The position numbers and the translations under genes were made by a program. Shown here in pieces: positions 42,982-49,159 of a stretch of DNA of 49,159 nt. The notes beneath the pieces were generated by a model. The model was not told the DNA's origin, searched no databases, and was given only the letters and a program-made list of their open reading frames with translations. The stretch covers positions 1 to 49,159 of the forward strand of contig CAMAMB010000013.1 of the NCBI GenBank assembly GCA_945836755.1. The letters run 5' to 3'. The stretch's first letter is position 1; each line of letters begins with the position of its first letter. This DNA is from an uncultured Bacteroidales bacterium (GTDB lineage: Bacteria; Bacteroidota; Bacteroidia; Bacteroidales; Bacteroidaceae).

Positions 42982-43211
42982 CCCTACTGCCCTCTCTCTC
43001 CCGGTATCCTCATCCCCGCTTCCTGCGGGTAGCCTTTGCCAGGGTACGTCTGCCCGGCGAGCCGATAAGGCTTCGTCATATTGTCATCTTCGATGCACAA
43101 ACCAGACAGCCGGTCGCCCACTTCCCGTTCTCCCACGAGGAGCAGCCCAACCTCCTTTGGGTCAATGCGACCTACGTTTGGCCTTCACCTTTCAGTCTTC
43201 GAGTAGACTAA
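42978..43211 (+). CDS. Small hypothetical protein, translationally coupled
   Basis: A 77-residue ORF starting MTLLPSLSRYPHPRFLRVAFARVRLP, with VIFDAQTRQPVAHFPFSHEEQPNLLW near the middle. The start overlaps the previous stop (ATGA), which suggests translational coupling. It lies 32 bp before thiE. I do not recognise a family. The mix of short strands and conserved-looking HFPFSHEE supports a real gene, but a frame by chance in GC-rich DNA cannot be excluded. Confidence 0.55.
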   Translation: MTLLPSLSRYPHPRFLRVAFARVRLPGEPIRLRHIVIFDAQTRQPVAHFPFSHEEQPNLLWVNATYVWPSPFSLRVD

Positions 43212-43243
43212 TTATCCATTCCGGCTATCTGCCCATTGCGCTT

Positions 43244-43852
43244 ATGAAACTCATTCTCATGACCACGCCCCACTTCTTCGTAGAGGAGCATCGCATACTG
43301 ACGTCCCTATTTGAAGAGGGTCTGGAGTTGCTTCACGTCCGCAAGCCTGAGACCGAGCCTGTATACTCTGAGCGTTTGCTCTCACTCATCCCCGACAGCT
43401 TCCACAAGCAGATTGTCGTCCACGACCACTTCTATCTGAAGGAGGAATACGGGCTGCGAGGTGTTCACCTCAACCACCGCAATCCCGAGCTGCCTCCCCG
43501 TTATCGTGGCCGCATCTCTCTCTCTTGTCACACGGCTGACGAGATCAAGGCCCACAAGCGCAAGTGCGACTATGTGTTCTTGTCGCCCATCTTTGACAGT
43601 ATCTCCAAGTCAGCCTATCCCTCTGCCTTCCCTACGACCACCCTTCGCGCCCTTGCAGCCGACAAGGTCATAGATAAGAAGGTTATGGCCCTTGGTGGCA
43701 TCAACCTTGACAATATCCCACAGGTCAAGGCGCTGGGCTTTGGAGGCTGTGTCATCCTCGGCGACCTGTGGAATAGGTTTAATCCCCATTCTGCCAGCGA
43801 CTTCAAAGACCTTATCACTCACTTCCGCCGCCTCAAACGCGCCTGTGAGTAG
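43244..43852 (+). CDS. thiE: Thiamine phosphate synthase-like protein
   Basis: A 202-residue TIM-barrel protein of the ThiE/TenI group. ThiE joins the thiazole and pyrimidine halves of thiamine. Recognisable parts are GLELLHVRKPE, VVHDHFYL, GVHLNHRNPELP, SCHTADEIKAH, FLSPIFDSISKSAYPS and KVMALGGI. The start at 43244 (MKLILMTTPHFF) is chosen; the preceding 100 codons in frame overlap the small ORF. The motif set is divergent, so TenI-like or another role is possible. No other thi genes are in the window. Confidence 0.8.
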   Translation: MKLILMTTPHFFVEEHRILTSLFEEGLELLHVRKPETEPVYSERLLSLIPDSFHKQIVVHDHFYLKEEYGLRGVHLNHRNPELPPRYRGRISLSCHTADEIKAHKRKCDYVFLSPIFDSISKSAYPSAFPTTTLRALAADKVIDKKVMALGGINLDNIPQVKALGFGGCVILGDLWNRFNPHSASDFKDLITHFRRLKRACE

Positions 43853-43899
43853 GCATTCTCTCATCACGATACACTTCACCATCCATCCTACATACCATC

Positions 43900-44838
43900 A
43901 TGACTGACAATCGCAACTTTCTCGTGTTCTCTGGAACGGCCTCCCGCTACCTTGCAGAGAAAATCTGTGAAGAACTCGGCTGCCCGTTAGGCAACCTCAC
44001 TGTCACGCGTTTCGCGGACGGCGAATTTGAAGTATGTTATGAGGAGAGCATCCGTGGCCGCGACGTCTTCCTCGTACAGAGCACCTTCCCCAGTTCTGAC
44101 AATCTCATGGAGCTTCTGCTCATGATAGATGCTGCCAAGCGCGCCTCTGCACGTAGCATCTGCGCCGTAGTGCCCTACTTTGGCTGGGCACGTCAGGACC
44201 GCAAGAGCAAGCCCCGTGTCAGCATCGGAGCCAAGCTCGTGGCCGACCTCCTTAGCGTCGCAGGCATAGACCGCCTCATGACTATGGACCTCCATGCCGA
44301 CCAGGAACAAGGTTTCTTCGACGTGCCGGTTGATCACCTCTATGCCTCCACCATCGTGTTGCCTTACATCAAGAGCCTCAACCTTCCCAACCTCTGCATC
44401 GCCACTCCCGATGTGGGGGGAAGCAAGCGTGCAGCCTCTTACGCCAAGTACCTCGACTGCCCCATGGTTCTCTGTAACAAGAGCCGCAAGAAAGCCAACG
44501 AGGTGGCCTCTATGCAAATCATCGGCGACGTCAAGGGCATGGACGTTGTGCTTGTCGACGACATTGTAGATACTGCCGGCACCATCACGAAGGCTGCCAG
44601 TCTCATTATGGATAGTGGGGCAAATAGTGTACGTGCTGTGGCCAGCCACTGCATCATGTCCGGTCCTGCCGACCAGCGTGTCACCGAGTCTCCCCTTATT
44701 GAGATGGTCTTCACCGACAGCATACCCTATCGTGGCACTTGCTCTAAGGTGAAGGAGATTACCGTCAGCGGAATGCTGGCAGAGACTATCCGTCGCGTGA
44801 TGGATAACGAGAGCATCTCGTCGCAGTATCTCATCTAA
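43900..44838 (+). CDS. prs: Ribose-phosphate pyrophosphokinase
   Basis: A 312-residue PRPP synthetase (ribose 5-phosphate plus ATP). Motifs are FSGTASRYLAEKI, TRFADGEFEV, FGWARQDRKSKPR (ATP-binding), DLHADQEQGFF and the PRPP-binding DDIVDTAGT. It supplies PRPP to the pyrimidine pathway whose pyrB-pyrI genes lie elsewhere in this window, and to purine, NAD, His and Trp synthesis. Confidence 0.97.
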   Translation: MTDNRNFLVFSGTASRYLAEKICEELGCPLGNLTVTRFADGEFEVCYEESIRGRDVFLVQSTFPSSDNLMELLLMIDAAKRASARSICAVVPYFGWARQDRKSKPRVSIGAKLVADLLSVAGIDRLMTMDLHADQEQGFFDVPVDHLYASTIVLPYIKSLNLPNLCIATPDVGGSKRAASYAKYLDCPMVLCNKSRKKANEVASMQIIGDVKGMDVVLVDDIVDTAGTITKAASLIMDSGANSVRAVASHCIMSGPADQRVTESPLIEMVFTDSIPYRGTCSKVKEITVSGMLAETIRRVMDNESISSQYLI

Positions 44839-44870
44839 GCCATCTCCATTTTCACAGTCCGTATATACGT

Positions 44871-44907
44871 CAGGCTGGGCATCCTACAGTGTAAGATGCC
44901 CAGCCTG
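44871..44907 (+). terminator. Terminator between prs and folE
   Basis: A perfect 13-bp stem CAGGCTGGGCATC / GATGCCCAGCCTG lies 32 bp past the prs stop and between convergent genes. It has no strong T run, so it may need Rho or act as a bidirectional barrier. Confidence 0.55.
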
Positions 44908-44975
44908 CTGGTTATAATGAATAGCGTGTGCGGCTTGCGTGAGGTAGCAGTCAGCCGAGGCACGCCCTTGTTGGT

Positions 44976-45545
44976 CTATCCGTTGCGGTGGCTTATGAGG
45001 GCGAGAAACTCGTCCCTTGTCTTGGCGGCCTTGAAGGCTCCACTGAAGGCTGAGGTGGTGGTGATGCTGCCGGGCTTCTCGATACCTCTCATCTGCATGC
45101 ACAGGTGTGAGGCTTCGAGCACCACAATGACTCCCTGTGGGTGGAGAGCTTCTTCTATGCTGTCCTTGATTTGCATGGTGAGCCTTTCCTGCACTTGCAG
45201 GCGGTGTGAGAGGATGTCTACCACCCGTGCCAGTTTCGAGAGGCCGGTGATGGTGCCATTCGGAATGTAGGCTATGTGTGCTTTGCCGTAGAAGGGCAGC
45301 AGGTGGTGCTCGCAGAGGGAGTAGAAGGGTATATCGCGCACTATGACCATCTGGTCGTAGGTTTCCTCAAACTGTGCAGAGCGTATGACGGCTACGGGGT
45401 CTTGTTCGTAGCCCCTGGTGAGGGTCTGCAGAGCCCGTGCCATGCGTAGCGGGGTCTTTTGCAGGCCTTCTCGTTCCGGGTCTTCGCCTATGAGCGACAG
45501 TATCTCGCGGCAGTGTGCGCTAAGTGCTTCTTCTGTGTGTGCCAT
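44976..45545 (-). CDS. folE: GTP cyclohydrolase I
   Basis: A 189-residue enzyme converting GTP to dihydroneopterin triphosphate, the first step of folate synthesis. Zinc ligands are Cys78 and His81 ([10 protein letters not shown]) and Cys149 (HLCMQMRG). Further motifs are [16 protein letters not shown] and [19 protein letters not shown]. It is the last gene of the minus-strand group DUF1599 / BT_3928-TIM / SPOR / folE, 15 bp after the SPOR gene. Confidence 0.96.
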   Translation of the reverse strand: MAHTEEALSAHCREILSLIGEDPEREGLQKTPLRMARALQTLTRGYEQDPVAVIRSAQFEETYDQMVIVRDIPFYSLCEHHLLPFYGKAHIAYIPNGTITGLSKLARVVDILSHRLQVQERLTMQIKDSIEEALHPQGVIVVLEASHLCMQMRGIEKPGSITTTSAFSGAFKAAKTRDEFLALISHRNG

Positions 45546-45560
45546 GGTGAGGGATTAGAG

Positions 45561-46136
45561 CTATTCGTCGGGCAGGTTTACTTCGGTGGCAATGATACGT
45601 GCTTCGTAGGTGAAGCCGGCCCGGCGTATGCGTGTGGCATATTTAGCAGCATCTTCTTTAGTCTTGAAGTCGCCCACGTGTGTGACCCACCTTGGTGCGA
45701 TGAAGGTGGTGTATGTGGCGAGTTCGCTGAAGAGTTTGCGGCATTTCTCACCCATTTGCTGGGCCTTGGCCTTATCTGCGCGTGAGTTCCCGCCGGTGAA
45801 TATGCAGATGCGGTAACCTTTGGCTTTGTGTCTGGTGCGTGCTCCCCAGCGGTGTGTGGTTTTGTCTATGTGCGTGTTGCGTTCGGCGGTGTTTTTAGGT
45901 GTGTTGTTATTGTTGGGAGTGGCCGGGTTATTGTCTTTGGCAGCTTTGGGCTGTGTGTGATTGACGTTTGCGGGTGCTACGTTGTTGACGCAGTCTTCGA
46001 TGTCGCTGCTTTGCCTGATGACGATGACCCCTTTCCCTGCTTCATAGCTGCGCAGGGTGGCTGTGAGGGGCTTAGTCTGTGCCTGTGCCCCTATGGGGAG
46101 CATGAGGGAGAGTAGTAGAGAGATGTGTGTATGCAC
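45561..46136 (-). CDS. Secreted SPOR-domain protein
   Basis: A 191-residue protein. A signal peptide (HISLLLSLMLPIGAQAQ) is followed by an Asn/Pro/Thr-rich linker (about 50-95). The C-terminal SPOR domain (about 105-185) contains YRICIFTGGNSRADKAKAQQMGEKC and THVGDFKTKEDAAKYATRIR. SPOR domains bind peptidoglycan lacking stem peptides, often at division septa. Lineage-typical neighbours are tpiA and folE. Confidence 0.88.
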   Translation of the reverse strand: MHTHISLLLSLMLPIGAQAQTKPLTATLRSYEAGKGVIVIRQSSDIEDCVNNVAPANVNHTQPKAAKDNNPATPNNNNTPKNTAERNTHIDKTTHRWGARTRHKAKGYRICIFTGGNSRADKAKAQQMGEKCRKLFSELATYTTFIAPRWVTHVGDFKTKEDAAKYATRIRRAGFTYEARIIATEVNLPDE

Positions 46137-46227
46137 GATATGGAGTTGGTCCGATGTTACACCTTTGTCCCTTGTTGGGCTGTGGGGAGTGGTGATGGCA
46201 CTTCTGCCATCTCTTGAGTAGGAAGAG

Positions 46228-46266
46228 GGTCACCCGCCCGGTGTGTGTAGCACTGGGCAGGTGACC
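46228..46266 (-). terminator. Terminator after tpiA
   Basis: A 12-bp stem GGTCACCCGCCC / GGGCAGGTGACC (one mismatch) lies 13 bp past the tpiA stop. TCTTCCTACTC follows on the minus strand. Confidence 0.55.
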
Positions 46267-46279
46267 TGTGTAGTTGTGG

Positions 46280-47041
46280 TTAGTCTTTCCAGGCGTCGAT
46301 GATGCCTTTGAAGTCGGCAGCCTTGAGGGCAGCGCCGCCTATGAGGCCGCCGTCCACGTTGGGCTTGGCAAAGATTTCCTTGGCGTTGGAGGGCTTGCAG
46401 CTTCCGCCGTAGAGTATGGAGACGTTCTCGGCTGCGTCGGCGCCAAACTTGTCGGCGATGGTGGCGCGGATGAAGGCGTGCATCTCTTCAGCCTGTTCTG
46501 CGGTTGCGGTCTTGCCGGTGCCGATGGCCCAAACGGGCTCGTAGGCCAGGATGATGCTCTTAAATTCTTCTGCGCTGAGGTCGAAGAGTGAGCCTTCGAG
46601 CTGAGCTTTTACCACGTCGTTCTGCTTTTCAGCCTCGCGCTCTTCGAGCACTTCGCCAATGCAGAAGATGACCTTGAGACCGTTGGCGAGGGCGAGGTTC
46701 ACCTTCTCCTTCAGTATTTCGGGGGTCTCGTGATAGTAGGCACGGCGTTCGCTGTGGCCGAGAATAACGTAGGTGGCACCGGTACTCTTTACCTGTTCGG
46801 CCGACACCTCGCCGGTGTAGGCGCCCTTTACTTTGTCGGCGCAGTTTTCGGCGCCGAGGCCGATGAGGGCTGGGTCGATTTCAGCGGCTACGGAGGCCAG
46901 GTGGATGAAGGGCGTACAGATGACTACGTCGCAAGCGGGCTTGTCGGCGGTGAGTGCAGCGTTCAGTTCCTTGGCCAGGGCCACGCCTTCTTGCAGGTTA
47001 AGGTTCATTTTCCAGTTACCTGCTACGATCTTCTTTCTCAT
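46280..47041 (-). CDS. tpiA: Triosephosphate isomerase (C-terminal part of a longer frame)
   Basis: A 253-residue TIM interconverting dihydroxyacetone phosphate and glyceraldehyde 3-phosphate. Motifs are AGNWKMN (N-terminus), the catalytic His in HSERR, the catalytic Glu in [11 protein letters not shown], and [10 protein letters not shown]. The Met at 47041 is the standard TIM start, but the frame continues upstream without a stop into the membrane protein described in the next entry. TIM may therefore be made from this internal start, as part of the fusion, or both. It pairs functionally with fba in the same window. Confidence 0.9.
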   Translation of the reverse strand: MRKKIVAGNWKMNLNLQEGVALAKELNAALTADKPACDVVICTPFIHLASVAAEIDPALIGLGAENCADKVKGAYTGEVSAEQVKSTGATYVILGHSERRAYYHETPEILKEKVNLALANGLKVIFCIGEVLEEREAEKQNDVVKAQLEGSLFDLSAEEFKSIILAYEPVWAIGTGKTATAEQAEEMHAFIRATIADKFGADAAENVSILYGGSCKPSNAKEIFAKPNVDGGLIGGAALKAADFKGIIDAWKD

Positions 47042-48280
47042 AGTGTGTAAGGGTTTTAAACGTTTGAAATATATATGGTGTTGATAGAAGAGTATGGCTA
47101 TGCGCAGTCTGTCGGCTATGACGATGAGGGTGATGATCACGAGATACCAGCCGAGGGCTTTCCAGCCGCCTCCGAGGAGTGGGCGATGGTCGGGCGCTGC
47201 GATGAAGATGGTGGCGGGCCGGTCTGCGTCGGGCAGGTTGTTGCAGCTCCATTTGTTCACTACGACACCGTCCTTGAGCAGGAGCAGGCCGGGGTTGGAG
47301 CGCACCATGGCCCTGAGTTCCGTCTCTTCGGCGCAGAGTATCGGGTAGTTAGCGCCTGTGAGGTCTTTCCATTCGGCTATTCCCGCGCTGTCTGCCGCTG
47401 TGGCCATGTAGAAGTGTATGCGGCGGTCGGTGCATAGGTCGTAGAGGTCGGCTATGCGGTCGCAGGTGCCGTCGTCTGCGGTCTGTGTCTCGGGCAGGGT
47501 GAGCAGGAAGGTGTAGCTTGTGTCAGCCAGCAGCTCGAAGGTGAGGTCTTCGCCCGTGTCGGCGCGATAGACGTAGAAGTTGAGCGGATGGGCTCCCGTA
47601 ATGCCCGATGCGTCGGCGTCGCCTGTGGAGGGACGGTTATCGTCCGTGTCGGGGGTAGAGTCGAAGGCGGCTTGTATGTCAGTGCCTTTGACGTAAGGCC
47701 CGAAGTCGGCCACGGGCAGGAAGTGGAGGGAGTAGAGGGCTGTGACTACGGCGAAGCAGAGGGTGGAGAGCAGGGCGAAGTGGCCGTACTCGGCGGTGAT
47801 GGAGAGCTGCAGTCGGTGGCGTAGCCTGGTGAGGAGAAAGAGGGAGCAGGCCAGCAGCACGATGTTCTTTGCGAGTGTCTGCCCGTTGGTCAGTCGTATG
47901 GCCTCGCCGAAGCAGCCGCAGTCGCTGATGGGGCTGGCTACGTAAAGCCAGACCGTGAGGCCGGTCATTGCCATCATGACGCCGAGGGTGAGGCGCAGGG
48001 TGGAGGCACGCTTGAAGCCACAGAGCAGGCTGATGCCGAGCATCCATTCGGCTGTTCCGAGGGCTGTGGCCGCGCCGTTGCCTATGAGTGGTGAGGCGTG
48101 GAAGAGGGCGTGCAGGCCGAGGGCGTCGGCGTAGCTGCCGAGTTTGAGCGCCATGCCGGCAGGGTCAGCCGCCTTGGTCATGCCTCCAGCCACGAAGGTC
48201 AGTCCTATAAGCCAGCGGCTTAACCCGGCGAGGGCTGAGAGGCATTTGAGCAAGTGGTGGCGTTGGTAGAGGCGGCGCAT
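46280..48280 (-). CDS. BT_3928-like membrane protein fused in frame to triosephosphate isomerase
   Basis: A 666-codon open frame. Residues 1-130 carry about four membrane helices of the DoxX/MauE kind ([21 protein letters not shown]). A further helix lies near 165-190. Residues 200-360 are a thioredoxin-like extracytoplasmic part ([39 protein letters not shown]). One helix ([18 protein letters not shown]) leads to a basic tail. TIM starts at residue 414. In related Bacteroidetes these are separate adjacent genes. Here I checked codon by codon from the TIM start back to about 47100 and found no stop. The predicted topology would leave TIM on the cytoplasmic side. A sequencing error removing a stop is possible. 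Confidence 0.7.
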   Translation of the reverse strand: MRRLYQRHHLLKCLSALAGLSRWLIGLTFVAGGMTKAADPAGMALKLGSYADALGLHALFHASPLIGNGAATALGTAEWMLGISLLCGFKRASTLRLTLGVMMAMTGLTVWLYVASPISDCGCFGEAIRLTNGQTLAKNIVLLACSLFLLTRLRHRLQLSITAEYGHFALLSTLCFAVVTALYSLHFLPVADFGPYVKGTDIQAAFDSTPDTDDNRPSTGDADASGITGAHPLNFYVYRADTGEDLTFELLADTSYTFLLTLPETQTADDGTCDRIADLYDLCTDRRIHFYMATAADSAGIAEWKDLTGANYPILCAEETELRAMVRSNPGLLLLKDGVVVNKWSCNNLPDADRPATIFIAAPDHRPLLGGGWKALGWYLVIITLIVIADRLRIAILFYQHHIYFKRLKPLHTMRKKIVAGNWKMNLNLQEGVALAKELNAALTADKPACDVVICTPFIHLASVAAEIDPALIGLGAENCADKVKGAYTGEVSAEQVKSTGATYVILGHSERRAYYHETPEILKEKVNLALANGLKVIFCIGEVLEEREAEKQNDVVKAQLEGSLFDLSAEEFKSIILAYEPVWAIGTGKTATAEQAEEMHAFIRATIADKFGADAAENVSILYGGSCKPSNAKEIFAKPNVDGGLIGGAALKAADFKGIIDAWKD

Positions 48281-48322
48281 GGGGAGGATGGGCTAGCTTG
48301 TAACGGGGAGGGAGGGGCTGCG

Positions 48323-48907
48323 TCAGTCGGCTTCGTGGCCTTTGGCTTCGAGCCGGCCGTCAGCTTCGTAGAGCCTGATGAGGCAGAACACGGCATAGTT
48401 GAGCATGTCCATATATCCGGCGTCCACGCCTTCGCTGGCTAAGGTGTTGCCCTGTAGGTCTTCTATCTGCTTGATGCGGAGCAGCTTCATGTAGATGAGG
48501 TCTGTCATGGAACTAACCCGCATGGAGCGCCATGCCTCGTCGTAGTCGTGGTTCTTGGCCTGCATGAGGTTGAGAGAGGTCTCTGCCCAGCGGTCGTAAT
48601 GCTCTAAGGCGGTGGGAGCGTCCATGTCGGGGGCGGGGGCAGCACCCTCAGCGCACTGTATGAGTGCAATGATGCTGTAATTGACAATGGCTATGAAGGC
48701 GTCGTCAGGGCTTTCGTCCACCCTGGCTTCACCTTTCTCTTGCAGGGAACGCAGGCGGGCAGCCTTGATCAGTATCTGGTCGGTGACGGTAGCCGGCCTC
48801 ATCACTCGCCAGGCAGCTCCGTAGTCGTGAAGCTTCTTGGCGAAGACTTCTTTAGCCTTTGCCATGACGGCTTGACACTCCTGCTGTGTGTGGGATGTAG
48901 AGCACAT
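48323..48907 (-). CDS. DUF1599 family protein
   Basis: A 194-residue protein with two related halves. KLHDYGAAWRVMRPATVTDQILIKAARL aligns with NHDYDEAWRSMRVSSMTDLIYMKLLRI, so it is a tandem duplication of one helical unit. The family is conserved in Bacteroidetes. It has been discussed as a nucleotide-modification-associated or MazG-like helical domain, which I hold loosely. It is first in the group with the membrane-TIM gene, SPOR and folE, 42 bp before the former, behind a good promoter. Confidence 0.85.
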   Translation of the reverse strand: MCSTSHTQQECQAVMAKAKEVFAKKLHDYGAAWRVMRPATVTDQILIKAARLRSLQEKGEARVDESPDDAFIAIVNYSIIALIQCAEGAAPAPDMDAPTALEHYDRWAETSLNLMQAKNHDYDEAWRSMRVSSMTDLIYMKLLRIKQIEDLQGNTLASEGVDAGYMDMLNYAVFCLIRLYEADGRLEAKGHEAD

Positions 48908-48935
48908 GTTGTCTCTGTTTATGGTATTCTTGCCG

Positions 48936-48965
48936 CAAAATTACTTTATCTCCCCCTTTCGGCAA
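48936..48965 (-). promoter_or_regulatory. Bacteroidetes-type promoter for the DUF1599 group
   Basis: On the minus strand, TTG (48963-48965), 19 bp spacer, TAATTTTG (48936-48943). Confidence 0.75.
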
Positions 48966-49084
48966 AGCAAAAGCAGAGCTTACTTGCCCGCGGTGTCCAA
49001 AATGACCTTCTGTCTCGTCGTAGCTATGCGAAGAGCGGGGTGGGGCAGTCGGTGGTATGTCCGTCAGCCTATGCCGCAGTTCCT

Positions 49085-49159
49085 GGATGTACATGTAGGA
49101 AAACCTGGATGTACATGTAGGAAAAACTAGATGTACATGTAGGAAAAACTAGATGTACA
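49085..49159. repeat. 22-bp-period array, four units, cut by the window edge
   Basis: Units begin at 49085, 49107, 49129 and 49151, each 22 bp apart, as GGATGTACATGTAGG or AGATGTACATGTAGG plus an A-rich tail ending CCT or ACT. The fourth is truncated by the end of the window, so the array probably continues. It lies about 120 bp upstream of the DUF1599 promoter. Confidence 0.85.

Overview
The window is a piece of a Bacteroidota chromosome, most likely order Bacteroidales and plausibly Prevotellaceae or a close relative. Three things point there. Promoters match the Bacteroidetes pattern (TTG, 19-21 bp, TAnnTTTG). Many genes belong to families largely confined to the phylum: DUF4295, DUF3256, DUF3078, DUF4296, a BT_3928-like protein, an HU-like protein with a winged-helix tail, and an H-to-S EF-G paralogue. 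Gene orders such as DUF1599 / BT_3928-like / tpiA / SPOR / folE and ileS / dksA-like / lspA / DUF4296 are also typical. DNA is moderately GC-rich and genes are dense. No phage, insertion sequence or rRNA operon was seen.

Layout. 1-980 is non-coding: an 84-bp direct repeat, clustered GTGCAAGG motifs and a candidate small RNA with its own terminator. 981-4625 (minus) holds rpmB-rpmG-DUF4295 and, upstream, map-tsaD-cinA. 4855-8799 (minus) holds fba, asnB and a DUF3256 gene. 9100-10669 (plus) holds rpmE and a GH109-like gene. 11199-19313 (minus) holds a DUF3078 outer-membrane protein, the EF-G paralogue, a Dabb protein, an alpha/beta hydrolase, a zinc-ribbon lipoprotein, tRNA-Ser(CGA), an OmpH-like lipoprotein and a 61-aa membrane protein. 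19608-29966 (plus) holds pepD, a beta-helix lipoprotein, dnaB, pyrB-pyrI, a flavin reductase-like gene and a large GH84 enzyme. 30069-32310 (minus) is a four-gene cluster: exonuclease, cystatin-like lipoprotein, Nudix hydrolase, HU-like protein. 32889-44838 (plus) holds pheT, a YebC-like gene, panB, ileS, a dksA-like gene, lspA, a DUF4296 gene, a 77-aa ORF, thiE and prs. 44976-48907 (minus) holds folE, a SPOR protein, a membrane protein fused in frame to triosephosphate isomerase, and a DUF1599 gene.

Most genes are housekeeping: translation (ribosomal proteins, pheT, ileS, tsaD, map, EF-G paralogue), pyrimidine, PRPP, folate, thiamine and pantothenate biosynthesis, and glycolysis. The accessory flavour comes from glycan enzymes (GH84, GH109-like), surface lipoproteins and the cystatin-like protein, which would suit a host-associated life.

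The most unusual signals are: (1) a dispersed family of short arrays with an exact 22-bp (sometimes 21-bp) period in at least four, probably five, intergenic regions, with variable and partly palindromic cores; (2) a stefin-like cystatin lipoprotein; (3) an IleRS whose HIGH signature reads GIHH; (4) an EF-G paralogue whose catalytic switch-II histidine is serine; and (5) an uninterrupted reading frame joining a BT_3928-like membrane protein to triosephosphate isomerase.
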